A DNA stretch of 64,000 nucleotides from contig NC_045426.1 in NCBI RefSeq assembly GCF_902635505.1, positions 331,008,374-331,072,373 of the forward strand. The letters run 5' to 3'. Positions 1 through 8,910 of the stretch are shown here, in pieces. Within the stretch, counting starts at the first letter, position 1, and each line of letters begins with the position of its first letter. The stretch is from Sarcophilus harrisii (taxonomy: Eukaryota; Chordata; Mammalia; Dasyuromorphia; Dasyuridae). Made by a program: the position numbers and the translations under genes. The notes below the pieces were generated by a model. It saw only the letters and a program-made list of their open reading frames with translations. It made no database searches and was not told the origin of the DNA.

Positions 1-690
1 AAGGTTGACAAAAGCGAGCTGAATTTTTCACCCCTTGCTGCTCTTTGAAGATCATTTATACTTATTATACTATATGTACATATACTACATATAGTACTAC
101 CTATGTACATATACTCTACAATGTAGAGAAGTCATCATATAGGGAAGAAGTACCCATAAAGATTTTTATTTAATAATAATAATAGTTTTTCTATCCATCT
201 TACAGGATACTTTTAAATACTTTCTACACCTTAATGCCTCTACAAATGGGAGGTATCAAGATAATTTAATGCAATTTAAGTGAACTAGGGCTCAATGCTC
301 TAGTTCTGGGTAATCTGTGCTTCCCTTTACTTAATTTGGCAGCATAGAACATCCTACCCTAAGGCACCACTCTTTAGCCACCTAGTTAGGTCAAACTTCC
401 TTAAACTATTTATCCTATTATTCCCAGAAAGGACGTTATACAGATTAAATAAAAACATCAGTGAAGAGCTAGAGAAAACAATCCACATCAAATTAGGGAG
501 ATAGCAATCAGTCAAAGAAATCAAAGGCTCTAAAGTGCTTTGCTTTTTCCTAGCAGGAAGCACCCATTCCAGGAGACAAAATGTAGACCCAGTATCTCCA
601 TTTCTGATGAGATTAAAAAATTTCCATCCACAACATTTCACTTTTAATTAGGAAAGAGAAATATACAGTCCTATAGTTGAGAAATCTTAC
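1..690. other. TBC1D2 first intron, AT-rich, no recognised element
   Basis: This stretch lies downstream (minus strand) of the TBC1D2 exon 1 donor, so it should be intron 1. It is AT-rich with short TA-rich tracts near 60-120. The open frames on the minus strand have no recognisable domains. I see no clear repeat family in it. Confidence 0.5.
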
Positions 691-692
691 AG

Positions 693-721
<29 letters not shown>
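691..721. repeat. (AC)n microsatellite
   Basis: An uninterrupted AC dinucleotide run of about 15 units inside the presumed TBC1D2 intron 1. Confidence 0.95.
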
Positions 722-723
<2 letters not shown>

Positions 724-780
724 AACTTTGACCTAAGGTTATGATTCCAAATTTTACCATTGAAATAGATAAGGGCAAAA

Positions 781-1035
781 GTTATTAAGAATGCCAAGCA
801 CTTAGCGAACCTCAGGGCATACAAAAGAATATATAAAAGGTGTTCCCAAGATGTGAAAGTACAGATCCCAAGGAGCCCAGTCTAACTGGGGAGACAGCAT
901 GTAAACATTTACGTACTTAGTAGCGCTTAATAAGTGTTGATTGAAGTACAAATAAGTCAAATAAATGCAGGATACACTGAAAGTCAAAAACAGGGGGAAG
1001 ACACCAGAATTAAGGGAGATCAGGACTAGCTAACA
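781..1035 (-). repeat. Old L2-type LINE 3' fragment, antisense
   Basis: The plus strand carries the reverse complement of the familiar L2 3'-end text: a 'caaggagcccagtctaac' type phrase, then 'ggggagacagcatgtaaac', then 'agacaccagaattaaggg'. It is heavily diverged, so it is an ancient insertion. It sits in TBC1D2 intron 1, next to the exon 1 donor. Confidence 0.65.
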
Positions 1036-1085
1036 ATAGAATTTTACCAATTACAAGTAGTTAAACTAATAGCAATTCTATTTAC

Positions 1086-1490
1086 CTTCAGGGTAAAAAC
1101 TCGATTGGGAGTTTTGATCTCAAAAGTGCCTTCCTCCGCTTCCACTTTGCAATCAAAGGTAGCAGTGGCAAGGTCGATGCTCCCCAGGGGATTAGCATCC
1201 TGGGCTGTCCGGGAGTAATTCAGGTGGCACTTTCTCTCCTCGTAGAAGAACCAGCGGGATTTCCAGCCCTTGATGGGCCCTTTGCCGCCGAATTTAAGCA
1301 AGTACCCGCAGAGCTTCTTGGGCGCCCCGTTCTTGGCTTCTTTTTCGGGCTTGGGCAGGGCAGCCTCCGAGTCATTTGGGGACGCCGCACCTTTCTCGGC
1401 CGCTAGGGTGGGGTCATGCCCGCTCTCCGGCTCGGGGGAAGCCTCGTGGGGAGCCGGGGGCCCGGGCTCCTTCGGGATTCCCTCCTCCAT
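1086..1490 (-). CDS. TBC1D2: TBC1D2 (Armus/PARIS-1) first coding exon, N-terminus and start of PH domain
   Basis: TBC1D2 is a Rab7 GTPase-activating protein that links Rac1/LC3 signalling to late-endosome and autophagosome traffic and to E-cadherin turnover. This exon encodes 135 residues: an acidic, Pro/Glu-rich, poorly conserved N-tail (1-56), then the first strands of the PH domain (KKLCGYLLKFGGKGPIKGWK at 58-77, RWFFYEERKC at 79-88, SRTAQDANPL at 93-102, FEIKTPNRVFTLK at 123-135). These match the mammalian protein closely from memory. The ATG is the most upstream in-frame ATG I see and has a strong context (G at -3, G at +4). The exon ends in phase 0 at AAG|GTAAAT, donor GT at 1085-1084. 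The C-terminal helix of the PH domain, the coiled coil and the TBC domain must lie off the left edge. The exon is in a CpG island. Confidence 0.9.
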
Positions 1491-1860
1491 CTCGGGGTTA
1501 ATGCAGGGGAGGGAAGGGCCTCCTCTCCGGAGCCAAGCTTCATTCACGGTTAGCTCCGGGGCTCGCGGCGGAGTGGATGCGGGTAGACCCCGGTAGCTAG
1601 GGGGTCGGGGCGTCCCGCGCCCACCCGCTGCTTTGGGGAGATTCTGAGGTAACCCGAGTTGGACGGGGCCCAAGGCGGGGCGGAGCGGGGTAGCTAAAGG
1701 ATACCTCGAACCCGCCGCTGCAACAGAAAGACCCCCAAGCCCTTCCAGAGCCGGAGCTCACTGAGACGCCGTTCCACCGACAGCCGCGCCCCCCAAGGCC
1801 CCGCCTCCAACCTGTCTAGCTCCTCCCCTTCATTGCCCGAGATGCTCCTGGCCACGCCCT

Positions 1861-1888
1861 CTTCCGGCGGCTGCCCACGCCATCTTTG
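1861..1888 (-). promoter_or_regulatory. ETS-like and YY1-like sites in the TBC1D2 island
   Basis: CTTCCGG at 1861-1867 is an ETS-family core (CCGGAAG on the minus strand). CGCCATCTTT at about 1879-1888 reads AAAGATGGCG on the minus strand, close to the YY1 consensus often found just downstream of mammalian CpG-island start sites. These are motif matches only. Confidence 0.4.
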
Positions 1889-1907
1889 CCGCTGGCTCGC
1901 GGCTCCT

Positions 1908-1962
1908 CCAATAGGAGCGGACTTGCGAGCCCTAGGTTTCCAGCCTCCTCTGGGGGCGGGGC
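1908..1962. promoter_or_regulatory. CCAAT box and GC box
   Basis: CCAAT at 1908-1912 (NF-Y type) and GGGGGCGGGGC at about 1952-1962 (Sp1/KLF type) lie 40 bp apart, about 0.4 kb upstream of the TBC1D2 ATG. The spacing is plausible for a core promoter whose start lies near 1700-1880 on the minus strand. Confidence 0.45.
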
Positions 1963-2105
1963 TCACTTCTCTTCCTTTCCTCGCTCAGTCCCCCTTCCCG
2001 CATTCCAAATTGTCCACACCTTTTCTCGAAAACCTAGAAAGGGAAGATTGTCCCTTTCCCCGCCCTGTCCGCCCGAGGCTTCCTCTTAGAGAACGTTCCA
2101 GGGCC

Positions 2106-2111
2106 CACGTG
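2106..2111. promoter_or_regulatory. CACGTG E-box
   Basis: A perfect palindromic E-box within the CpG island, flanked as CCCACGTGGC. It could bind USF, MYC/MAX or MiT/TFE factors. It is not the full CLEAR consensus, so a link to lysosomal control is only a guess. Confidence 0.35.
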
Positions 2112-2779
2112 GCTACCTGTCAAGCCTTTCCTTGTGACTGACCCGAGGAGTTACCTGCCTTTAATGCGGTCGGGTGTGGCGGGCCCTGGAGGAGTGGAGC
2201 ACCTGACTGACCTCAGAGAGTGTCGTAATCCCCGCTGCCGCCCTGAGTTTGAGAAACCATTCCCCCATTTCACCAAATTGCAGGGTAGCAGGGCCTGAAC
2301 CCGGATCCCGTGGATGACATCCCTGATAAGGAGTTCTCCCAGCCCCGAAGACATGGCGGGGGCCGGGCAACTCACTCCCTGAAGAGGAGCTCCCTCTCGT
2401 TTTTGTTGGCTTTTTTTTTTTGTCAGATGAAAGAAAACATTTATTAAGCTTTTCCTCTTTTCCCAGTATTGTGCTAAAGCTTGAATACAAATAAAATAAA
2501 AAGAAGTTGGTTCCCTTCAGGAATTCAGTTGGAGATGGAGACAATGTATCAGAGAAAGCTGGAAGTCTGCAATTTGGGGGGATGGCTCCCGATTCTTCCC
2601 CGCTGTGGCCAAGCTGAAAATCCTTTCCCACCACGATTTAAAGGAAGCTCTCAAACTAATCCGCCTCTTTACTCCCCTCGCCTTCCCCCCCTCCCTGCCC
2701 TTCGAGTAAATTGCCTTTGGTTCCTTCGCGGTCTGAAATTGTCATAACGATCATTAACGATATTAGTTCTATCCCTTCA

Positions 2780-3010
2780 GGATGTGTTTGTTCTGCCTTA
2801 TTAATGTTCTTGCTAAAATGTGTACCCCCCAGAACTGACCATAGTATATTCCAGATGTAGTTTGATTAGGGTAGCGGATAACCAGACAATGACCTCTGGA
2901 CCTGCTTCTGGATGAAATCAAAGCTAGCATTACCTTTTTGTCTCCTCAGTTACATTTAATTACTGGTCTGATGATCAGGCTAGCTAGGTTTTGAGAGGTT
3001 TATCACTTCG
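2780..3010 (-). repeat. CR1/L3 LINE fragment, antisense
   Basis: The phrase 'ccagaactgaccatagtat' followed by 'ccagatgtagtttgattagg' is the reverse complement of the part of mammalian L3/CR1 ORF2 that encodes MAAKKAN...PLYSA...LEY. The same region of the element is seen in sense at about 43.27 kb and 45.35 kb. The right part of this fragment is the source of the 134-bp tandem repeat. Confidence 0.65.
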
Positions 3011-3308
3011 CAATGAGTTTACAGTAGTAGAAACAATGTTTCTCGATGCAATCAAAGCTAGCATTACCTTTTTGTCTCCTCAGTTACATTTAATTACTGG
3101 TCTGATGATCAGGCTAGCTAGGTTTTGAGAGGTTTATCACTTCGCAATGAGTTTACAGTAGTAGAAACAATGTTTCTCGATGCAATCAAAGCTAGCATTA
3201 CCTTTTTGTCTCCTCAGTTACATTTAATTACTGGTCTGATGATCAGGCTAGCTAGGTTTTGAGAGGTTTATCACTTCGCAATGAGTTTACAGTAGTAGAA
3301 ACAATGTT
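2911..3308. repeat. 134-bp tandem repeat, about three copies
   Basis: Copies start near 2911, 3045 and 3179 with a period of 134 bp. Copies two and three look identical, and copy one differs mainly at its left end (GATGAAATC versus GATGCAATC). The last copy stops at about 3308, where the text changes to 'ccacttttgg'. Each unit holds GCTAGC near the start and GGCTAGCTAGG in the middle. The unit begins inside an ancient CR1/L3 fragment, so this is a local amplification rather than an inserted satellite. The near-perfect identity means it is recent or an assembly effect. Confidence 0.93.
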
Positions 3309-3309
3309 C

Positions 3310-3530
3310 CACTTTTGGAATCAGGAAAACCTAGGTTCAGATCTTATTTCTGTATTTGATTATGCTCAAGTCACTTAACGTCACAGTTTCCTCATCTGTG
3401 AAATGAGTCCCCTAAATGTCTACCTCTCCAGTATTAAATCTTTTAAGAGTTTTTTAGGAGACTCGAATAATAAAAAAACACTTTCTACACTAAAGCACTT
3501 TGTAAATGACAGCTGCTATTATTATTACCC
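3310..3530 (+). repeat. MIR/THER1-type CORE-SINE
   Basis: A SINE in sense: 'aatcaggaaaacctaggttc', then 'caagtcacttaacg', then 'gtttcctcatctgtgaaatg', ending in 'aaagcactttgtaaatg' and a run of ATT units. This is the layout of a near full-length MIR/THER1 copy. Confidence 0.8.
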
Positions 3531-3639
3531 AGGATTTATATCCATAATCTCCCAAGATTCAGATTGATTGTTGGCTGGGTGATGAATTTTTTGACCACAA
3601 TAACTCTTGAAAACTAAGAAATTATAGAGATATTAAAAT

Positions 3640-3850
3640 GTGTTTCAGTTGATTGTTATTGAGTTGTGTTTTTATGACCCCATTTTGGGTTTTCTTGGCA
3701 AAGATGCTGAAATTGCCATTTCCTTTTCCAGCTCATTTTAGATGTGGAAACTGAGGCAAACAGGGTCACACAGTTAATAAGTGTCTGAGGCCAAATATGA
3801 ACTCAAGATGTCTCTTTAATACAGGTCTAGCACTCTATTCACTGGGTCTG
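3640..3850 (-). repeat. tRNA-derived marsupial SINE, antisense
   Basis: Reverse complement of the SINE with the 'gtgacccc...ggttttcttggcaaag...ccatttcctt' tail, 'gatgtggaaactgaggcaaa', 'agtgtctgaggccaaatatg' and 'gcactctattcactgggtc' head. It is diverged but complete in layout. A sense copy of the same family lies at about 50.19-50.45 kb. Confidence 0.75.
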
Positions 3851-3889
3851 CCAAGTTTGGAAAAAACTTCAAATTTTGACATGTCACAT

Positions 3890-4195
3890 TCAGTCCACTA
3901 ACTCCCCTACACAAATATTTATTTTGTGATCATTCCCTGACTACATGATTGTTAATAGCTTCCTATCTACAACTGGTCTCTTTGTGCTGCGATTCACTCA
4001 CATCTACTAGACTAATCTTCCTAACATACAAGTCAGACCATGTCTTTGCCCTGCCCAAAACCTTGCAATGATTACTCACTATTTAAGGGATAAAGTTTAA
4101 ACTTCTTAGTGTGGCATTTCAGGTCATCATTGTCTCTAATCCCATGATCCAGTGAACTGTTCTGTTCTTTGTTCTGTACTCCCCAAAATCTATAA
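3890..4195 (+). repeat. L2 LINE fragment, sense
   Basis: Order and wording of the L2 ORF2/3' region: 'ctaatcttcctaacataca', 'tcagaccatgtctttgccc', 'aaaccttgcaatgattactc', 'taaagtttaaacttcttag', 'atgatccagtgaactg'. Diverged, ancient. Confidence 0.7.
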
Positions 4196-4339
4196 AAGGG
4201 AAATTTCCCATCTGGCCGGGTCTTTGATATAAATGGAAGCAAGTCACTGAGCCATTTATTTACAGGCAGCATGCCCTTGTTATCTTGCTGAAAAAGTTAC
4301 TTCGGTTTACCTTTATATTATAGTTCACTCATAACATAA

Positions 4340-4800
4340 AAAATATTTATCATACCTCTTTTTGTGGTGGCAAAAATGAGAAAATTGAAATTGGATGCCC
4401 ATCAACTGAGTAATGACCGAATAAGTCATTGTATATGAATAAAATGGAGCACTAACGTACAATAAGAATTTAGGTAATAAGATGATTTCAAAGGGACATG
4501 GAAAGAAGACTTGTATGAATTGATGTAGAATAAAGTAAGTAGAATCAGGACAGCTAATTTTACAGCATAAATATTATAAAAACAATTTCAAAGACTTATT
4601 AAACTGATAAAGAATAAAATGAATAAAGCCAGGCAAAATAATACATTAATGATAACACTGTAAAAACAAATAACTTTTGAAATTGAAAGAACTATGGCTA
4701 ATAAATTGACCACCCATGATTCAAGGGGCCTGATGATGACCCTCTCCTGGTATCACTTGGTAATGAAGTAATAGTTTTAGGGTGGGGTTAAGACAAATAC
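4340..4800 (+). repeat. Old L1 3' end, sense
   Basis: The phrases 'tttttgtggtggcaaaaa', 'tgcccatcaactgagtaatg', 'gatgatttcaaagggacatg' and 'gaattgatgtagaataaag' follow the order of the C-terminal ORF2 and 3' UTR of marsupial L1. Heavily diverged. Confidence 0.65.
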
Positions 4801-5800
4801 ATACCTGCCTACATATATACAAACACACATATTGTTATTCATCCTTCATTTTCAAAGGCGATCAATGCCATCACGATATTGAGGTTAGGATAGAGTATGT
4901 TCATCTGTGATTGAACAGTCCAATATGAATTTGGAAGGCTCTATCCCAAGTTAGGCACATGTAGCTCATTTGAATGTTTGGGATTGAAATGCCTTTAGAT
5001 TTGTCCATCTCATGTTTCTATTGTGCTTCTGTAATTCTTTGTATTCATGGAATACAATACCATCTTTGATGCAGGCATGCCATATGGAAGATCCTGCCAG
5101 CATTTCCTGTGTCTCACAGTTGATATCAAAATTCTTTAAAGTATCTTCAGAAGTGTTCTTAAATAGTTTCTTCTGGCTATCATGTGAGTGCTTCCTTTGT
5201 GGGTGTTCTCTATAAAATAGTTTTTGGGGTAAGTTTGACTTTGGCATTTGGGATTTGAGGCCAGTCTTTCAAAATTGCTCCTGTTGCTTACTATTTCAGC
5301 TCAAGAGAGGGGACCACAGTGTCTGGTATCTTATCTTGCTAACTAATCTTCAGAATTTTCCTAAGACAATTCAAGTGGAAACTTCAATTTTCTAGCATAG
5401 TGCTGATGCCCAAGTTTCAAAGGCATGTAATAGTGAAATCAACAGAACAACCTGACAGGCAATGAAGGAATTTATTTTGCTTCTTTATGCATATTTATTA
5501 CAACAATTTGTTGTATTCCTCTATAGGGTGACATAGGAGAGGAATAGGGAGAAAATAGATTTCTGTTGATCAAAATAAGTATTTTTTTTTCAATAGAGAT
5601 GTGTGTGTTGCTGATACAACAGGTGTACAAGGCTGTATTTACTTTCATATGAACTCGTGTTACTAATTTTGCTTAATTGTCTTAATTTGTTACCCAAGAC
5701 CTAGTGGAGTGGGAATAATCTATGAGTATTTGTAATATAAATACAAAACATATCAATAAAGCTTTTTTTTTTTAAAAAAAAAAAAAAAGGAAGAACATGC
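4801..5800. other. Gene-free stretch; possible retrocopy tail
   Basis: About 4835-5450 may be the reverse complement of an RTE-type LINE tail, but I am not sure of this. The segment ends at about 5755-5789 with AATAAAGC, a run of T and a run of about 16 A, as in the 3' end of a retrocopied transcript on the plus strand. I cannot recognise the parent sequence, and the short open frames in both strands look meaningless. Confidence 0.35.
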
Positions 5801-6389
5801 ATTGTGTCCTCCAGACTCTCTTTTTCCCTTTTCTATTTTCTACCTTGTGGCTTTCCTGTCTAGTCATAATATAGATATAATTAGGAGATTTAAAAGGCAA
5901 TTCTCCCCTACCTCTTTATTTTCTATATCTCTTTTTTTACTGCTGGCATTCTCATCTCCCAAAGACTTATAAATATATCTAGGGATATGGGTCTGGAGAA
6001 TGAGTGAGAGGCATTGAAAATTTCAGAGTTAAATATCAGTAGGAAGTAAATAAAAAATTGGTAAGAGCTTAAGAATTCCTAGAAAAAAAACAATGACTGA
6101 TAAAAGATATCATCTAGAGGAATTCCTTTTAAAAATACTATCATTTTTACTAAAGAAGAGTTAAAAAATGTTACACAAACTTAACACCTGCTCTCAGTTG
6201 TCACTTGACTTTTTAGCTACCAAATATTTTGCACAAATCCTACTTTCTATGAGCTATATTTATAATTTTTGGGACCAAGGTAAAAGATTTTGAAATGATC
6301 GTTTCATTTTACATTCTAGTTCTACATAATAACATCTTTTTGGCAAAGACATATATCATATCACATTCTTTCTATTTTGGATCTCAGAG

Positions 6390-6520
6390 AAATCAATCAA
6401 TTAGCAAGTCTTTATTAAGTATCTACTATGTGCCAGGCACTTTACTAGATGCTGAGAACACATATATAATGAATGAAATAACTCCTACTCACAAGGAACT
6501 TGTTTTTGTTTTTAAATATC
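6390..6520 (-). repeat. L2-type 3' end, antisense
   Basis: 'tctttattaagtatctac', 'tatgtgccaggcacttta' and 'ctactcacaaggaact' are the reverse complement of the L2 3' UTR. On the minus strand it supplies an AATAAA downstream of the receptor gene at 6704-7648, which could serve as its polyadenylation signal. Confidence 0.7.
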
Positions 6521-6599
6521 TTTAATGTTCCAGTTCAGAATCTGCTACAAAAGTTATGTGGCTCAGAGCAAGGTGCCAAAATCTTTGCCCTAACCCTTA

Positions 6600-6700
6600 T
6601 TCTATATTCATTTCTTTATCTGTTAAAAGATCAGTGGTGAAAGGGGTGTTTGTTGGATTAGATGACCTCTAATGTTCTTTCTAGTCCTTCACTCAGTGAA
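6600..6700 (+). repeat. MIR 3' piece
   Basis: 'tttctttatctgttaaaag' followed by 'ggattagatgacctctaatg' and 'tctttctagtcc' is the 3' part of a MIR in sense. It abuts the stop codon side of the first olfactory receptor. Confidence 0.6.
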
Positions 6701-6703
6701 GAG

Positions 6704-7648
6704 CTATTGAGTTAGCATATTCTTCACAGCTGTTTTCACATCCTTGTTCCTAAGACTGTAGATCAAAGGATTGAGCATGGGGGTAACCACACCATAGAAA
6801 AGGGAGATGAGCTTGTCTGCTATTTGCTGTTTATCTGCTCCAAGAGAATCTTTAGACTTAGGTTTTGCATACATGAAAAGTATGGTCCCATAGAATATAA
6901 TCACCACTGTCAGGTGGGCAGAGCAGGTGGAGAAAGCTTTGCGTTTTCCTTCTGCAGAAGGAATCCTCAGAATGGTGGAAATGATGAAAACGTAGGAAAC
7001 AAAAATGAACAGAACTGGCACAACTAGAAAAATCATATTTGCCACTACCATGCTAATCACATTGGTTATGATATCTGCACAGGCCAGTTTAAGAACAGCT
7101 AGAATTTCACAAGTGAAATGATTGATGATGTTGTCTCCACAAAAAGGCAATTGCATTGCAAGAGATGTCTGTACAACTGAATTGACAGCTCCCGCTATCC
7201 AGGATCCCATTGCCATTGGCACGTAGGCTGCCTTGCTCATGATGACAGGATATCTCAGGGGCTTGCAGATGGCTACATAGCGATCAAATGCCATCATGCT
7301 CAGAAGCACGCATTCAGTTGCTCCCATAGCGAAAGACAAAAACATTTGCACTGTGCAACCAAAAAAAGAAATAGTTTTTCTTGGGGTGAGAAAGCTGTCT
7401 AGAATCAGAGGGACAGAAGAGGTTGTATAGCAAATGTCCAGGAAGGAGAGGTTGCCAAGGAAGAAGTACATGGGGGTGTGCAGGTGGGAGTCATAGATAG
7501 TTACTATGATGAGGATGCCATTGCCCAGAAGGATTACCAGATACATCACTAGAATTAGCAAAAAGAAAATTTTTTCAAGCTTTGGATGCGCAGAAAGTCC
7601 TAGGAGAACAAATCTTGTAACATAGGTAGTCTGATTCGCTTCTTCCAT
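6704..7648 (-). CDS. OR13C-like: Olfactory receptor, family 13 (OR13C-like), intact
   Basis: A class II odorant receptor, a seven-helix GPCR of olfactory sensory neurons that couples to Golf. It has 314 residues in one exon, the usual length. Seen: N-glycosylation site NQT (5-7); GN of helix 1 (42-43); LHTPMYFFL (56-64); C98 for the conserved disulfide; [10 protein letters not shown] (119-128) at the end of helix 3; extracellular-loop cysteines C170, C180, C190; SY in helix 5 (218-219); [10 protein letters not shown] (237-246) into helix 6; [14 protein letters not shown] (290-303) in helix 7. The wording throughout is that of mammalian OR13C receptors. The ATG is the first in frame, 18 bp after an acceptor-like AG. 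It is the most divergent of the four intact receptors here. Whether it is expressed cannot be seen. Confidence 0.96.
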   Translation of the reverse strand: MEEANQTTYVTRFVLLGLSAHPKLEKIFFLLILVMYLVILLGNGILIIVTIYDSHLHTPMYFFLGNLSFLDICYTTSSVPLILDSFLTPRKTISFFGCTVQMFLSFAMGATECVLLSMMAFDRYVAICKPLRYPVIMSKAAYVPMAMGSWIAGAVNSVVQTSLAMQLPFCGDNIINHFTCEILAVLKLACADIITNVISMVVANMIFLVVPVLFIFVSYVFIISTILRIPSAEGKRKAFSTCSAHLTVVIIFYGTILFMYAKPKSKDSLGADKQQIADKLISLFYGVVTPMLNPLIYSLRNKDVKTAVKNMLTQ

Positions 7649-7665
7649 TTATTTTCTGTTCATTT

Positions 7666-7690
7666 CCTGCAAGAATTTAGAGTACCAAAC
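7666..7690 (-). other. Likely 3' splice acceptor of the receptor at 6704-7648
   Basis: On the minus strand a TC/T-rich tract ends in TTGCAG with AG at 7668-7667, 18 bp before the ATG. Olfactory receptor coding exons usually follow such an acceptor, which joins them to an upstream non-coding exon. Confidence 0.5.
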
Positions 7691-7814
7691 ATTTCATTCT
7701 TTAAAAATTACAGGGTCACCACTGCTTTTTAATTGGAAAAAGTTAGAAATTTCTGGGTCTGTGTTTACTGTTTTCTCTAACCTTTTAAAATATGAAGTCA
7801 ACAGGTAACAGAAA

Positions 7815-8745
7815 AGTGACTTATTCATTCAGTTGAGATTTAATAAGTGCCTACTTTATTTCAGAAATTGTGCTAGGTTCTGGGGATAGAAAACCAAAAA
7901 TGAAACAATATCTGTTATCAAAGAGCTTACATTCTATTATGAGGAAACAAACTATGTCCTGATAAGTATATATATTATATATACATATATATATTTATGT
8001 ATTTATTATATGTGTGCACGTGTATGCATATATAAAGAATTTGATGTTATTTGGGGAGCAACTTGAGGAACAGTGACACTTGATTTGAACTTGTAGGAAA
8101 ATATTCTGTAAATCAGATATGAGGAGTGAATGAATATTCATTATGGACTTTACAACCTAGACCTTTCCCCACAAGAAACAACAGGATATATGACAAATAC
8201 ACAGACCAGTATCACTACACATAATGTAGTATAGGCAAGGGGAGATAAAAACAAAGAAAATTTGAAGATAGTAAGATTAATTTTAGTTGAGGGGGGTGTA
8301 CCATGGATTTTCATGGAGGTTGTGGTCCTTGAGCTGAGATTTGAAGGAAGTAAAAAATTTCAAATAGATAGACATGCGTAAGTAGACCATTCAAGGAATA
8401 AGGCATGATTTCTGCAAATGTATAGTGTTGGGACAGGGTGAAGAAAAATATGGATGGAATGTCCACTATGTGAAGGATTAAGTGGAGTGAAACAATTAGA
8501 AAGGTAAACTGGATCTGCATTATGAAGGATCTTAAACACTAAGTTAAGGAATTTTGTATTTTATTCTACTGGCAACAGAGAATCATTAAATATTTTTTAG
8601 CAGGTAAATGACATGATCAGACTTATACACAAGGAAGATTATTGTGAAAGTTACAAGAAGAATAGATTAGAAAAGGAAGATGCTGAAGAAGGAAAGATGA
8701 ATAAGGACACTTAAAACAGGGTGGTGGCAAAATAAATGGAGAAGA
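7815..8745 (-). repeat. Long L2-type LINE fragment, antisense, with internal TA microsatellite
   Basis: Nearly the whole L2 3' half in reverse complement: 'taataagtgcctactttat' (7840s), 'agagcttacattctatta', 'ttgaaggaagtaaaaa' (8340s), 'catgatcagacttatac' (8610s), ending with 'ggtggtggcaaaataaatgg'. A TA/TATG-rich microsatellite of about 70 bp (about 7960-8035) breaks it. Old and diverged. Confidence 0.75.
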
Positions 8746-8768
8746 GAGAGCAGCTTTGAAAAGTACTG

Positions 8769-8906
8769 TTGAATGGATTTATACTTATCTGAGACTAACA
8801 TTTTCTACTAATATTCCAGTATGACTCTACAAGTCATTCTAACTATTATAGTAGAATCATTCTGGCACACTGACAGAAAATGTTAGTCCCAGATAGGTAC
8901 ATTCAA
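8769..8906. repeat. Palindromic foldback element (MITE-like hairpin)
   Basis: The sequence is its own reverse complement about a centre at 8840/8841. The outer arms are TTGAATG (8769-) and CATTCAA (-8906). 8791-8800 GAGACTAACA pairs with 8881-8890 (9 of 10). 8821-8830 ATGACTCTAC pairs with 8851-8860 (9 of 10). The left arm has about 6 extra bases near 8776-8781. Only about 20 nt in the middle are unpaired, so RNA of either strand would form a long imperfect hairpin. It lies just past the end of an L2 fragment. I do not recognise the family. It could be a non-autonomous DNA transposon remnant or a microRNA-like hairpin. Confidence 0.85.
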
Positions 8907-8910
8907 GGGG

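Larger units (their letters stand above)
1180..2400 (-). promoter_or_regulatory. CpG island and TBC1D2 promoter / 5' UTR
   Basis: A sharply GC- and CpG-rich stretch in an AT-rich window, covering TBC1D2 exon 1 and about 0.9 kb upstream. I see no TATA box near the start, which fits a CpG-island promoter with several start points. Candidate elements are listed separately: an ETS-like CTTCCGG, a YY1-like CGCCATCTTT, a CCAAT box, a GC box and a CACGTG E-box. A minus-strand CAG|GTAACT donor-like site near 2150-2156 could end an upstream non-coding exon. The open frames across 1694-2634 are typical of GC-rich DNA and show no domains. Confidence 0.75.

Noticed and set aside
1694-2634. Several open frames across the CpG island on both strands
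   Set aside because: GC-rich DNA has few stop codons. There are no domains and no similarity that I know.
3045-3308. Tandem copies as a CRISPR-like array
   Set aside because: The repeat is continuous without spacers, and the genome is a vertebrate.
6824-7027. Plus-strand frame opposite the first receptor, and similar frames opposite the others (32935-33216, 33293-33568, 56973-57376)
   Set aside because: They are antisense shadows of the receptor genes.
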